Position numbers and translations under genes: made by a program | Shown here: positions 16,469 to 25,149 of the stretch, piece after piece | Layout: each line of letters starts with the position of its first letter | Position numbering within the stretch: position 1 is the stretch's first letter | Notes under the pieces: generated by a model | Databases searched by the model: none | Seen by the model: only the letters and a program-made list of their open reading frames with translations | Told to the model about the DNA's origin: nothing | NCBI GenBank assembly: GCA_029202985.1 | Contig: CP119316.1 | Location: 3,482,139 to 3,546,138, forward strand | Reading direction: 5' to 3' | Length of the DNA: 64,000 bases | DNA from: Candidatus Andeanibacterium colombiense | Lineage (GTDB): Bacteria; Pseudomonadota; Alphaproteobacteria; Sphingomonadales; Sphingomonadaceae

Positions 16469-17356
16469 TCACGCAAACACCCGCTTCAACCACCCATCGA
16501 CCACCGGCGTCGCGGCATAGTTCGGATCGCCCAGCCGTCGGTTGATCGTCATGTGGCCTTGCAGCCCGGTGCCGGGAAAGCCCTCGATCGCGACCGGCGT
16601 TCCGGCTTTGCGCAATGCGGCGGCGAGCGCTTCGCTCTGGGCGATCCCATCCGGGCGCTGGACGTGGAGGATCAGGAACGAAGGGGCGTTGGGCGCGCCC
16701 GCCTGCAACGTCGGCGACAGTGATCGCTGGCGGGCGGGATCGGTTCCGAACGCATCGCCGTACATATTGCGCATCCACCGCCCGCCCGAGGCCTGCATCT
16801 GCGCCGCCACGTCATAAGCGGCGCCGTCGATCGGGACGATTCCGGCGATATCGCTTTCGCTGAGGCCCGCCGCCCTGAGATATTGCGGATCGGTGCCGAC
16901 CAGCGCCACCAGATGCGCGCCGGCCGAATGGCCCATCAGCACGATCCGGTGCCGGTCGATCCCGAGCGCCTCCGCGCGCTTCACCAGCGAGGCGAGCGCG
17001 TTGGCGACATCCTGCGCTTCCTGTTCGACCGTCGCCTCGGGCACCAGGCGGTAATTGATCGACGCGAAATTATACCCCTCCCTGGTGTAATGCGGCGCCT
17101 TGTCCCGCCCGGTCGCATTGTCCTTGCTGCCCCGGGTCCAGCCACCGCCGTGGACGAACAACACCAGCGGGGCGGGGCCGCGCGTATTGCTGGCGCGCCA
17201 GAAGTCGAGGCTCTGGGCCTTGTTCGTTCCGTAGCTGAGGGTTTGCTTGCCGGGTTCGGCGCGGTTGGCGATTTCGGTCCCGGCGGCCGCGTCGGCGAAG
17301 GTCAGGGTCAGGCTCGAGGCGAACAGGAGAGTGGAGGCGAGGGCTACGAAATACAT
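16469..17356 (-). CDS. Secreted alpha/beta hydrolase (esterase/lipase)
   Basis: Esterase-like hydrolase of 295 residues with an N-terminal signal peptide (MYFVALASTLLFASSLTLTFADAAAG, cut after about residue 24). The oxyanion-hole motif HGGGW is at 69-73 and the nucleophile Ser144 in GHSAGAH. A late His in GLQGHMTINR is the likely catalytic base; the acidic residue is probably in HVQRPDG. The family resembles hormone-sensitive-lipase/BD-FAE type esterases acting on small esters. Likely periplasmic. Convergent with hisZ and divergent from purA. Confidence 0.88.
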   Translation of the reverse strand: MYFVALASTLLFASSLTLTFADAAAGTEIANRAEPGKQTLSYGTNKAQSLDFWRASNTRGPAPLVLFVHGGGWTRGSKDNATGRDKAPHYTREGYNFASINYRLVPEATVEQEAQDVANALASLVKRAEALGIDRHRIVLMGHSAGAHLVALVGTDPQYLRAAGLSESDIAGIVPIDGAAYDVAAQMQASGGRWMRNMYGDAFGTDPARQRSLSPTLQAGAPNAPSFLILHVQRPDGIAQSEALAAALRKAGTPVAIEGFPGTGLQGHMTINRRLGDPNYAATPVVDGWLKRVFA

Positions 17357-17530
17357 GGCTTGCGTCCTTTTCCTGCCCCCAGGTGCCCAAGATAGCCCCG
17401 CCGCGGTGCGGGGCGAGTCTCGAAACGTCGCGATTTGTCGCCGGTTTTGCCTTAACCCAGCCTTGCCCTCACGGCCCTACACGCCTAGGGCCGCGCGGTT
17501 TGAACAGCGTCCGCTACGAAGGAAATTTGC

Positions 17531-18820
17531 TTGGCCAACGTCACCGTAATCGGCGCCCAGTGGGGCGATGAAGGCAAAGGCAAGATCGTCGACTGGCTGG
17601 CAAGCCGGGCCGACGCGGTGGTTCGTTTCCAGGGCGGGCACAATGCCGGCCACACGCTGGTGGTGGGCGACACCACCTACAAGCTTAGCCTGCTGCCCTC
17701 GGGCATCGTCACCGGCACGCTGTCGATAATCGGCAACGGCGTGGTGCTCGATCCGTGGCACCTCAAGGCCGAGATCGCGAAGCTCGAAGGCCAGGGGGTC
17801 TCGATCACCAAGGACAATTTCGCGATCGCCGACAATTGCCCGCTGATCCTGCCGATCCACGGCGAGCTCGACGTGATGCGCGAGAACGCCGCGGGCGCCG
17901 GCAAGATCGGCACCACCGGCCGCGGCATCGGCCCGGCCTATGAAGACAAGGTCGGCCGCCGCGCGATCCGCGTGTGCGATCTCGCCCATCTCGACGCGAT
18001 GGAACCGCAGCTCGACCGCCTGTGCGCGCACCACGATGCGCTGCGCGCCGGTTTCGGCCAGCCGCCGGTCGACCGCGCGGCGCTGCTCGCCTCGCTGAAG
18101 GACATCGCCGCCTTCGTGCTGCAATATGCCGAGCCGGTGTGGAACCGCCTCAACAAGGTCAAGAAGGCCGGTGCGCGGATTCTGTTCGAAGGCGCGCAGG
18201 GCGTGCTGCTCGACGTGGATCACGGGACCTATCCCTTCGTCACCAGCTCGAACACCGTCAGCGGCACCGCCGCTTCCGGCTCGGGCCTCGGCCCCAGCGC
18301 GACCGGCTTCGTGCTCGGGATCGTCAAGGCTTATACCACCCGCGTCGGCTCGGGCCCGTTCCCGACCGAACTGGAAGACGACACGGGCCAGCGGCTGGGC
18401 GAGCGCGGCCATGAATTCGGGACGGTCACCGGGCGCAAGCGCCGCTGCGGCTGGTTCGATGCGGTGCTGGTGCGCCAGTCCTGCGCGATCTCCGGCGTTA
18501 CCGGCATCGCGCTGACCAAGCTCGACGTGCTCGACGGGTTCGAGACCGTGAAGATCTGCACCGGCTACCGCCTGAACGGCAAGGTGTTCGATTACTTCCC
18601 GAGCCACGCGGCCGAGCAGGCCGCGGTCGAGCCGATCTACGAGGAAATGGAAGGCTGGAGCGGCACCACCGCCGGCGCGCGCAGCTGGGCCGATCTCCCG
18701 GCGCAGGCGATCAAATATATCCAGCGGGTGCAGGAACTGATCGAGACCCCGGTCGCGCTGGTTTCGACCAGCCCCGAGCGCGACGACACGATCCTCGTGC
18801 GGGATCCCTTCGCCGACTGA
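17531..18820 (+). CDS. purA: Adenylosuccinate synthetase
   Basis: PurA joins IMP and aspartate using GTP to make adenylosuccinate, the first step to AMP. The 429-residue product has the P-loop GDEGKGK (about 12-18), the GGHNAGHT substrate loop, the GVLLDVDHGTYPFVTSSNT segment and the GRKRRCGWFD region of the C-terminal domain. The start is a TTG: no ATG is available, MANVTVIGAQWGDEGK is the universal N-terminus, and GAAGGAA precedes it at a normal distance. A rare TTG start may lower translation. Confidence 0.97.
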   Translation: MANVTVIGAQWGDEGKGKIVDWLASRADAVVRFQGGHNAGHTLVVGDTTYKLSLLPSGIVTGTLSIIGNGVVLDPWHLKAEIAKLEGQGVSITKDNFAIADNCPLILPIHGELDVMRENAAGAGKIGTTGRGIGPAYEDKVGRRAIRVCDLAHLDAMEPQLDRLCAHHDALRAGFGQPPVDRAALLASLKDIAAFVLQYAEPVWNRLNKVKKAGARILFEGAQGVLLDVDHGTYPFVTSSNTVSGTAASGSGLGPSATGFVLGIVKAYTTRVGSGPFPTELEDDTGQRLGERGHEFGTVTGRKRRCGWFDAVLVRQSCAISGVTGIALTKLDVLDGFETVKICTGYRLNGKVFDYFPSHAAEQAAVEPIYEEMEGWSGTTAGARSWADLPAQAIKYIQRVQELIETPVALVSTSPERDDTILVRDPFAD

Positions 18821-18893
18821 TTATGCGGGTCGGCGCCGGCAGGCGTACGAGCGGCATCGCGCATGCGCGAAAGACCGGTATGATCGCCGGCGT

Positions 18894-19388
18894 ATGAAGC
18901 GGTTACTGTACCTTCTCGCCTTGCCGGCGGCTCTGGCGTCCTGCGCGGGAACGGCCGAGCCGCCGCGCGGGGAGGCGGATTTTGTGTTGGTCGACAAGTC
19001 GGATCGCACGCTCATCCTCTATCGCCGCGGCGAGCCGCTCAAGACCTACGGTGGAATCCAGCTCGGCGGCGCACCCGAGGGGCACAAGCGGTTCGAAGGC
19101 GACGAGCGCACGCCCGAGGGACGGTATCGGATCGACACGCGCAATCCGCAGAGCGCCTATCATTTGTCGCTGCGAATATCCTATCCGAACGACGCAGACC
19201 GCAGATTTGCGGCCGAGCGCGGACGCGAACCGGGCGGCGACATCTTCATCCACGGCCAACCGAACAGCCTCCCGCTCGGCCGTCTCCGCGGCGACTGGAC
19301 CGATGGCTGCATCGCCCTGTCCAACGCCGAAGTGGATGAATTGTGGAATGCGATTCCCGACGGAACTCCGATCGAAATTAATCCATAA
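18894..19388 (+). CDS. YkuD/YafK-type L,D-transpeptidase-like lipoprotein
   Basis: L,D-transpeptidase-domain (YkuD) protein of 164 residues, a family that cross-links peptidoglycan or, for the YafK/DpaA branch, removes lipoproteins from it. The lipobox LASC puts the lipid on Cys17. The catalytic block is HG at 120-121 followed by TDGCIALSN with nucleophile Cys139, the usual HXn-S/T-XGC-X-R/A pattern. The N-terminal domain begins FVLVDKSDRTLILYRRGEPLK, as in the family. Probably acts in the periplasm on the cell wall. Confidence 0.9.
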   Translation: MKRLLYLLALPAALASCAGTAEPPRGEADFVLVDKSDRTLILYRRGEPLKTYGGIQLGGAPEGHKRFEGDERTPEGRYRIDTRNPQSAYHLSLRISYPNDADRRFAAERGREPGGDIFIHGQPNSLPLGRLRGDWTDGCIALSNAEVDELWNAIPDGTPIEINP

Positions 19389-19399
19389 TGGAAATATAC

Positions 19400-19432
19400 T
19401 TGACCTGATCTTGGTTTGTTCACATTCTGTTC
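19400..19432 (+). promoter_or_regulatory. Candidate promoter with LexA (SOS) box for the winged-helix gene
   Basis: A perfect GTTC-N7-GTTC LexA operator lies at 19418-19432, 21 nt before the start codon at 19454. A TTGACC at 19400-19405 fits a -35 element, and 17 nt further CATTCT (19423-19428) is a weak -10, so LexA would sit directly on the promoter. This is the same operator type found at uvrB and dinG in this window. Confidence 0.7.
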
Positions 19433-19453
19433 CTGAAACGCAGGAGTCGCGGC

Positions 19454-20491
19454 ATGGCGCAGGCAGAGTACGCAGTCGAACAAGCTTCGGAGCGGGTGAA
19501 GCAGCCCGCGAATAATTTCGCGGACGATTCCGGGCGGGCGCGGCTCGCGGTCTCGATCTTCGCCGATCGGCCCCACATACGGGCGGAAATCCGCGACGAT
19601 GCACAGGGCGCCGGGCTCCGGGTCGGGCAGTGCGGCAGCCTCACCGACTTGCTCAATGACGACGGCATTCCGCTGGGCGAAGTCGTGCTGATCGATTGCC
19701 CGGAAATCGACGCGGAGCGTATTGCGGCGCTGGCGCGGATCGACATGCGCGTGGCCCGGCTGGGGGCACAACTGGTGGTCGCGACGAGCGTCGCCGCGCT
19801 GGATGAGGTGTTCGCCTGTGTCGACCAGTCGCGGGCGCAGATCCTGGTGGGGCCGGGCCGGGCGGAGCGGGTGGTGGCGATGGGCCGGGCGCTGGGGCGC
19901 GCGGCGGACCTGCGGCTGCGCGAATTTTCCGAGGAAGACCGCCTGTATCTGCTGCGCCTGACCGAACAGGTCGAAGAAGTCGCGAAGCGGCTCGATCGGA
20001 TCGGGTTCGGGCAGGATCCGCTGGAGTATCTGTCTGAAAGTCTCGCGGAAGGGCCGTGGCCGCAGGTCGAAACGCCGCATCGAGATTTCCGGGGCGATTC
20101 CGCCGAGGGCACGGAACGGATGCAACGCGCGATGCGCCCGCCGCTGCCCGATCCGCGGCTGATCCGGCGGATCATCCGCCAGCGGCAGCTACGCGCGCGG
20201 TTCTTCGACAGCGACCTGTTCGCGGACCCTGCGTGGGATATGCTGCTCGATCTCACCGCTGCCCGCGCCGAGCACAAGCGGGTCTCGGTCACCTCGCTGT
20301 GCATCGCCTCGGCCGTGCCGCCCACCACCGCATTGCGCTGGATCGGCCAGATGACCGAAGCCGGGTTGCTCCAACGGGTAGAGGACGAGGCAGACCGCCG
20401 CCGCGCCTTCATCGCGCTGACCGACCGCGCTGCCGACGCGGTAGCCCGTTATTTTATCGAACTGGGGAAGGCCGCCGCGCAAACGGTGTGA
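19454..20491 (+). CDS. Winged-helix (MarR-like) regulator with receiver-like N-terminal domain
   Basis: Regulator of 345 residues. The C-terminal part (about 258-335) is a MarR-type winged helix: VSVTSLCIASAVPPTTALRWIGQMTEAGLL then RRRAFIALTDRA. The middle (about 155-182) is a likely coiled coil. The N-terminal part (about 29-150) has strand-helix order like a receiver domain, with Asp81 at the end of the strand GEVVLID, VVATSVAA and a final ILVGPG; this is my inference, not a named domain. A LexA box covers its promoter, so it is probably damage-induced. The ATG follows CAGGAG. Function unknown; no known partner beside it. Confidence 0.85.
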   Translation: MAQAEYAVEQASERVKQPANNFADDSGRARLAVSIFADRPHIRAEIRDDAQGAGLRVGQCGSLTDLLNDDGIPLGEVVLIDCPEIDAERIAALARIDMRVARLGAQLVVATSVAALDEVFACVDQSRAQILVGPGRAERVVAMGRALGRAADLRLREFSEEDRLYLLRLTEQVEEVAKRLDRIGFGQDPLEYLSESLAEGPWPQVETPHRDFRGDSAEGTERMQRAMRPPLPDPRLIRRIIRQRQLRARFFDSDLFADPAWDMLLDLTAARAEHKRVSVTSLCIASAVPPTTALRWIGQMTEAGLLQRVEDEADRRRAFIALTDRAADAVARYFIELGKAAAQTV

Positions 20492-20767
20492 GCGTTCATC
20501 ATTTTCGCTCACCAATGCGGCCCGGAGGCCTGCATCCGCCAGCAGCCCCGCGGCGAACTCCATCGCGATCCACCCGATCACGCCCAGGCCCAGGAAATTT
20601 GCGAGTTCTGCCATGCGCGAACCTCTCCGGGCAAGAATGCACCGGGGGCTGGAGCGCGCGCAATTCAGTAAAACCACTGGTCAACGATGGAGGGGCAATT
20701 AACCAGTTTCACTTGCCATTCGCCGGGCGTGGTGAGGCGGCGCTGGTGGATCCGGCTCTTCTGAGAC

Positions 20768-20843
20768 TGGTGGGCGGTGAGGGGCTCGAACCCCCGACCC
20801 TCTCGGTGTAAACGAGATGCTCTACCAACTGAGCTAACCGCCC
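20768..20843 (-). tRNA. tRNA-Val (anticodon TAC)
   Basis: The minus strand reads a full 76-nt cloverleaf from GGGCGGT to ACCGCCC with discriminator A and encoded CCA. The D-arm GCTCAGTTGGTAGAGC and T-arm GGGGGTTCGAACCCC are canonical. The anticodon loop TTTACAC between TCTCG and CGAGA gives anticodon TAC, reading valine codons GTA and GTG. Confidence 0.97.
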
Positions 20844-20914
20844 GCGCCTCGGGAATGCGCCGTTACAGCGGCTTGGCGCATCCGGTCAAGGTGGATGCGC
20901 GCTTTTGGCGCCGC

Positions 20915-21439
20915 TCAACCGTTCCAGCCGCGCAGCGCGCGCTCATAGGCGCCGCGCGCGCCGTCCAGCTCCCGTTTCAGCCGCTCGGTTTCGCGGATGT
21001 GGCCGGCCTCGATCTCCCGCCGCCGCCGTTGCAGCGCGGCGAGTTCATCGGCGAGCTTCCGCAGTTCCGCGGCATGCTGCGCCTCCGCCCGGCGCAGCGC
21101 TGCCTCGGCCTGGTCGAGCGCGCCGCGATCCGGCTTCGGAACAGGCCGGCGGCGCGGCGCCTTCGGTTCGCTCGGGACGAGCTTCGCGGCGCGCCTGGGC
21201 TTGGCCTTGGGCAGCGCGGCGATCTGCTCGGCCGCGGTCCCGCGCGAGCGGCGGATCACCTTGCCGGGATCGGCCAACGGTTCCGCAGTCAGCTCCGGTT
21301 CGATCACTTCCTCGGCGACGCCGCGCGCGAACAGATCGGCGTCGCTGCCCCAGGCGGAGAGCGCCGCCTTGCGGCTCGGCGCCGCGACATAGGCGTCGTG
21401 AAAGCCGATCGGGGTCCGGAACACCTTGAGCTTCGCCAT
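20915..21439 (-). CDS. Coiled-coil protein, possibly TolA-like, unknown function
   Basis: Protein of 174 residues. The N-terminal 45 residues (MAKLKVFRTPIGFHDAYVAAPSRKAALSAWGSDADLFARG) are well ordered and look conserved; then a basic linker rich in Lys, Arg and Pro, and a long charged helix (about 100-170, LDQAEAALRRAEAQHAAELRKL) that should form a coiled coil. Similar proteins are often labelled TolA-like only because of composition. The ATG at 21439 is where the ordered segment begins. It faces away from the tRNA and lies downstream of the sixA-like gene. Confidence 0.75.
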   Translation of the reverse strand: MAKLKVFRTPIGFHDAYVAAPSRKAALSAWGSDADLFARGVAEEVIEPELTAEPLADPGKVIRRSRGTAAEQIAALPKAKPRRAAKLVPSEPKAPRRRPVPKPDRGALDQAEAALRRAEAQHAAELRKLADELAALQRRRREIEAGHIRETERLKRELDGARGAYERALRGWNG

Positions 21440-21566
21440 GCCGCCTGAACCACGCGGGCGACCGATCCGTTCCGCGATGGAATGGCGGTGTTCGAAAAAC
21501 TCGGCCTTGCGCCGCGCGTGATCGCGGCCGGGGCGCCCGGGCTCGCGGGCGGAGGCTTCGCTGTGC

Positions 21567-22109
21567 CTAGCGCAGCACTTCGGGCCCGAGCTCCGGATCG
21601 AGGTCGCGCGGGCGGGCGAGGTGGACGAGCTTGCCGCGGTTGGGGGCGATGTCGGCCCAGTCGTCGATATCGAGTTCGAGCACCGCATAGGTCGCGGTCG
21701 GGAGTTTCTCCGCCGCGGCATCGAACAGCGCGTTTTCCCCTTCCGGTGGGACGAGGTCGAAGATCAGTTCCTGCAGCCCGGGATTATGGCCGGCAAGGAG
21801 GACCGAGCGGGGATTGCCCTCGACCTTCGCGAGCACGTCGATCAGCGTCACGGAGCTTGCCAGATAGGCCTTGTCTTCCCACACCACCCCGGCGCTTCCG
21901 CCATCGATCCCGGCCGCCTCGAGTGTGCGTTTGACCCGCACCGCAGGGCTCGCGTGGACATGCTCCCACCTAACCCCGTGGTCGCGAATATGCGCACCCA
22001 TCAGCGCCGCGCCGCGGCGGCCGCGATCGTTCAGCCCGCGATCGAAATCGCGCAGGCCGAGATCGTCCCAATCGGACTTCGCATGGCGCAGCAGGCCGAG
22101 GAGCTTCAC
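21567..22109 (-). CDS. SixA-type histidine phosphatase
   Basis: Histidine phosphatase superfamily member, SixA branch, 180 residues, which removes phosphate from phosphohistidine or small phosphates. The RHG motif is LLRHAKSDW (His near residue 8), and the second catalytic His is in LLAGHNPGLQELI. The Arg in ASPAVRVKRTLE completes the active site. The GTG at 22109 gives the N-terminus KLLGLLRHAK expected for SixA; it begins 7 nt after the dinG stop, so the two genes are co-transcribed and may be translationally coupled. Without another phosphorelay partner nearby, the substrate is unknown. Confidence 0.88.
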   Translation of the reverse strand: MKLLGLLRHAKSDWDDLGLRDFDRGLNDRGRRGAALMGAHIRDHGVRWEHVHASPAVRVKRTLEAAGIDGGSAGVVWEDKAYLASSVTLIDVLAKVEGNPRSVLLAGHNPGLQELIFDLVPPEGENALFDAAAEKLPTATYAVLELDIDDWADIAPNRGKLVHLARPRDLDPELGPEVLR

Positions 22110-22116
22110 GAGGTAA

Positions 22117-24843
22117 TCAATCCTCTCGCGGCGAGACCGGAAGGGCCGGAATCGCATCGCTCCCGACTGAAACACCGCTGGCGACGCGTTGTAAAGCCTG
22201 ATCCAGCGTAACCCGGTGGATCGGGGTGCCGGCCGGGAAAGCGGCGGTCAATCGGCTGGGGAAGGCGGCCGAAAGTACCACGAAATGGCCCTTGTCGTCC
22301 GAGGTGCGGATCAGCCGCCCGAACGCCTGCGCCAGCCGCGCGCGGATGATCCTATCGTCGAAGCCCGAGCCGCCATTTGCCGCGCGGCGCGCGCGGTGGA
22401 GGATCGAGGGTTTGGGCCAGGGCACCTGTTCCATCACCACGCAGCGCAACGAATTTCCGGGGACGTCGACTCCGTCGCGCAGCGCATCGGTGCCGAGCAG
22501 CGAGGCGCGCGGATCGTCACGGAAGATGTCCACCAACGTGCCGGTGTCGATCGGATCGACATGCTGCGCATACAGCGGCAGGCCTTCGCGCGCGAGCCGG
22601 TCGGCGATCCGGCCATGCACCGCCCGAAGCCGCCGGACCGCGGTGAACAGGCCCAACACGCCCCCGTCGCACGCCTCGATCAGCCGCCCATAGGCGCCCG
22701 CGAGGGCGGCCAGGTCGCCTTTCTGGACATCGGTGACGATCAGCACTTCGGCATTGGCGGCATAGTCGAACGGGCTGAGCTGTTCGGTCAGATGCGGCGC
22801 GACGTCGAGCCAGTTGGCGCCCGAGCGGGCCAATGCCGCGTTCCAGTCGCCGCCGTCCTTCAGCGTCGCGCTGGTCAGCATCACCCCGTGCGCCGGCTCG
22901 AGCACGGTCTGCGCGAAGGGCTTCATCGGATCGAGGAAGCGGCGGTGCAGGCCGATATCGTATTCGCGCGCTTCGGAGCGGTCGACCGCGAGCCAGTCGA
23001 CGAAATCGGGATCGGCCGCGCCGCCGAGCCGCCCGAGCAGCGCTTCCCACGCGGCGAGCATATCGATCCGCCATTTGAGCGAATAGCGTGCCCCGTCGAT
23101 CCGCGCGCGGCCCGGTCCATCGAGCCAGTCGGGCGGTTCTTCCAGCAAGGCCTCCAGCCGCACGCCCAGCTTGATCAGCGGGGTGCGGATTTCGGCCAGC
23201 GCGCTCTGGGCCTGCTGCGCCAGCTCGACGAAATTGCCTTCGAGCTGCGCGGCCTCGGTCTCGATCCCGTAGCCCATCTCCTGCCCGCCGCTCTCGTCAC
23301 GGGCATAGGTGACGGCGCGCACGCCGGCGAGCAGGCCTTCGACCGGGCCGGACGGCATATTCTCCGCCAGCCGCGCGAGCCAGCCATCGCCGGGCAAGGC
23401 TTCGGCGGCCTCGACCGCGGCGGCGATCGCCTTGCCGCCGGCCTCGTCATAAGAGGCGAGATCGGCCAGCCGCGCCGACAGCCCGCGCCGCCGGCCCTTC
23501 GAGCCGCGCTCGGGCCCGATTATCCAGCGCTTGAGCTCGACGCATTCCATGCCGGTCAGTTCGGCCGCGAAGGTCGAATCCGCAGCGTCGAACACATGGT
23601 GGCCTTCGTCGAACACGATCCGGGTCGGGCGCAGCGCATGGTCGCGGCCCCTCGCGGCGTTGACCATCACCAGCGCATGGTTCGCGATCACCAGATCGGC
23701 CTGTGCGCTGGCCCGCCCGGCGCGCTCGATGAAGCATTTCCGGTAATGCGGGCAGCCGGCATAGACGCATTCGCCGCGCTGGTCGGTCAGCGAGCGGATC
23801 GCGCGGCTGCGGAACAGGGTCCCGAGCCAGCCGGGCAGATCGCCGCCGATCATGTCGCCGTCCTGGCTATAGGCCGCCCAGCGCGAAACCAGCTGCGCCA
23901 GCACCGCCGCACGCCCGCCGAAGCCGCCCTGCAGCGCATCCTCGAGGTTCAGCAGGCACAAATAGTTCTCGCGCCCCTTGCGCACCACCACCGATTGCGA
24001 ACCGTCGGCGCGGTCCTGCGGCCAGGCCCGGCGGCTTTCGCGGCGGAGCTGGCGCTGGAGGTTCTTGGTGAAGGTGCTGACCCACACGGTCCCGCCCGAT
24101 TTCTCGGCCCACAGCGAGGCGGGGGCGAGATAGCCGAGCGTCTTGCCGATCCCGGTCCCGGCCTGCGCCAGCAGCACATGCGGCGCGCCCTTCCTCTCGC
24201 GCGGGGCGAAGGTCCATGCGGCCTCGGCGGCATAGACCCGCTGGCTCGGCCGTTCCTCCGCGCTTTTGCCGGTAAGCTCGGCAAGGCGGGCGCGGACTTC
24301 CTCCGGATCGAGCCGCACCTGCGCCGGCTGCGGCCGTTCGGGTGCCTCCTCCCATTCGGGCAGGCGGGTGAACAGCCAACGCTCGGCGCGCTCCGGCTGC
24401 CGGATATAGGGGGTGAGGACGTTGGCCCAGGGCCAGCGCAGCCGGATCAGCGATTGCAGCACACTCCACGCGCCCTCGCGTTCGGCCCATTGGTCGCTGC
24501 CGCAAATCTCGAGCAATGTCCCCGCCGCCTGCTGGAGCAGCAGCGGCACCTGATCGTCGCTGCCGGGTTCCTCGAGCCCCAGCGCATGGGCGAGCCCCTT
24601 GGGCGTCGGCACGCAGAACCGCGCCGGATGGACGAAGGCATAGAGTTCGAGCAGGTCGAGCCCCGAGAGATCCGGATAGCCAAGCCGCGTGGCGACCAGC
24701 GGGGCGTTGAGCATCAGATGCGGGGTATCGGCTACCGCGACGATCGCTTCGCCCTTGCTCGCGGTCTTGGTCGCTCCCTGGCCCTCGCGCAACCAGCTGC
24801 CCGCATGGCTGGCGTGAAGCGCGGGGAGGGGCAGGGCAGGCAT
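22117..24843 (-). CDS. dinG: DinG-type ATP-dependent DNA helicase
   Basis: Superfamily 2 XPD/DinG iron-sulphur helicase of 908 residues, unwinding DNA 5' to 3' and resolving R-loops. The Walker A motif AQAGTGIGKT lies near residues 227-236, the four iron-sulphur cysteines span NYLCLL and GECVYAGCPHYRKC, and the Walker B box is DEGHH. C-terminal motifs include LLGTDALRDGVDVPG and QAFGRLIRTSDD. The N-terminal 190 residues have no exonuclease motifs. The ATG at 24843 (MPALPLPALH) is preferred because a LexA box lies 13 nt upstream. The frame can be read to 24957 but that would run through the operator. Confidence 0.93.
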   Translation of the reverse strand: MPALPLPALHASHAGSWLREGQGATKTASKGEAIVAVADTPHLMLNAPLVATRLGYPDLSGLDLLELYAFVHPARFCVPTPKGLAHALGLEEPGSDDQVPLLLQQAAGTLLEICGSDQWAEREGAWSVLQSLIRLRWPWANVLTPYIRQPERAERWLFTRLPEWEEAPERPQPAQVRLDPEEVRARLAELTGKSAEERPSQRVYAAEAAWTFAPRERKGAPHVLLAQAGTGIGKTLGYLAPASLWAEKSGGTVWVSTFTKNLQRQLRRESRRAWPQDRADGSQSVVVRKGRENYLCLLNLEDALQGGFGGRAAVLAQLVSRWAAYSQDGDMIGGDLPGWLGTLFRSRAIRSLTDQRGECVYAGCPHYRKCFIERAGRASAQADLVIANHALVMVNAARGRDHALRPTRIVFDEGHHVFDAADSTFAAELTGMECVELKRWIIGPERGSKGRRRGLSARLADLASYDEAGGKAIAAAVEAAEALPGDGWLARLAENMPSGPVEGLLAGVRAVTYARDESGGQEMGYGIETEAAQLEGNFVELAQQAQSALAEIRTPLIKLGVRLEALLEEPPDWLDGPGRARIDGARYSLKWRIDMLAAWEALLGRLGGAADPDFVDWLAVDRSEAREYDIGLHRRFLDPMKPFAQTVLEPAHGVMLTSATLKDGGDWNAALARSGANWLDVAPHLTEQLSPFDYAANAEVLIVTDVQKGDLAALAGAYGRLIEACDGGVLGLFTAVRRLRAVHGRIADRLAREGLPLYAQHVDPIDTGTLVDIFRDDPRASLLGTDALRDGVDVPGNSLRCVVMEQVPWPKPSILHRARRAANGGSGFDDRIIRARLAQAFGRLIRTSDDKGHFVVLSAAFPSRLTAAFPAGTPIHRVTLDQALQRVASGVSVGSDAIPALPVSPRED

Positions 24844-25149
24844 TCGATTGCGATAGAACACAATGCGAACGAGGGGCAAGGCGGGTTCGCGTCCTCTCCG
24901 CAGCGGAAATGGGCTTCTTGCCCCAAAAGCGCCGCCTCCAACGCACACCGCGAACACCGGTTCCGTTTCCGCTTGCCAGCTCGTGGCGCCGACACCGTCG
25001 CGCCGTCAACCATGCGTCAACTCATCGCAGGGGGAAATCTTTCTGACGCTAATCGAAAAAAGGAATATCGTTATAATTCAAGGAAAAAGTAAATTTATGA
25101 ACAGACATTCAAGGAACATTCCGGCGCATGCGTTCGTTTCTGTTTCACT
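24844..25149. other. Non-coding gap between dinG and the Pro/Ala-rich protein gene
   Basis: About 306 nt of divergent promoter region. It holds the dinG LexA box near its left edge and an AT-rich right half with a TATAAT hexamer at 25072-25077 that could be a -10 element for the rightward gene; I see no matching -35. No coding potential is convincing. Confidence 0.6.
24856..24870 (-). promoter_or_regulatory. LexA (SOS) box upstream of dinG
   Basis: The plus strand reads GAAC-N7-GAAC (GTTC-N7-GTTC in the direction of dinG), the alphaproteobacterial LexA operator. It ends 13 nt before the dinG start codon. DinG is a classical damage-inducible protein, so the site fits the gene. Confidence 0.8.

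Noticed and set aside
22216..25092. 958-codon plus-strand frame over dinG
   Set aside because: Antisense of dinG; the dinG motifs and LexA box support the minus-strand gene.
25113..25130. EcfG-like GGAAC...CGTT before the Pro/Ala-rich gene
   Set aside because: Spacer is only 13 nt, too short for an EcfG promoter.
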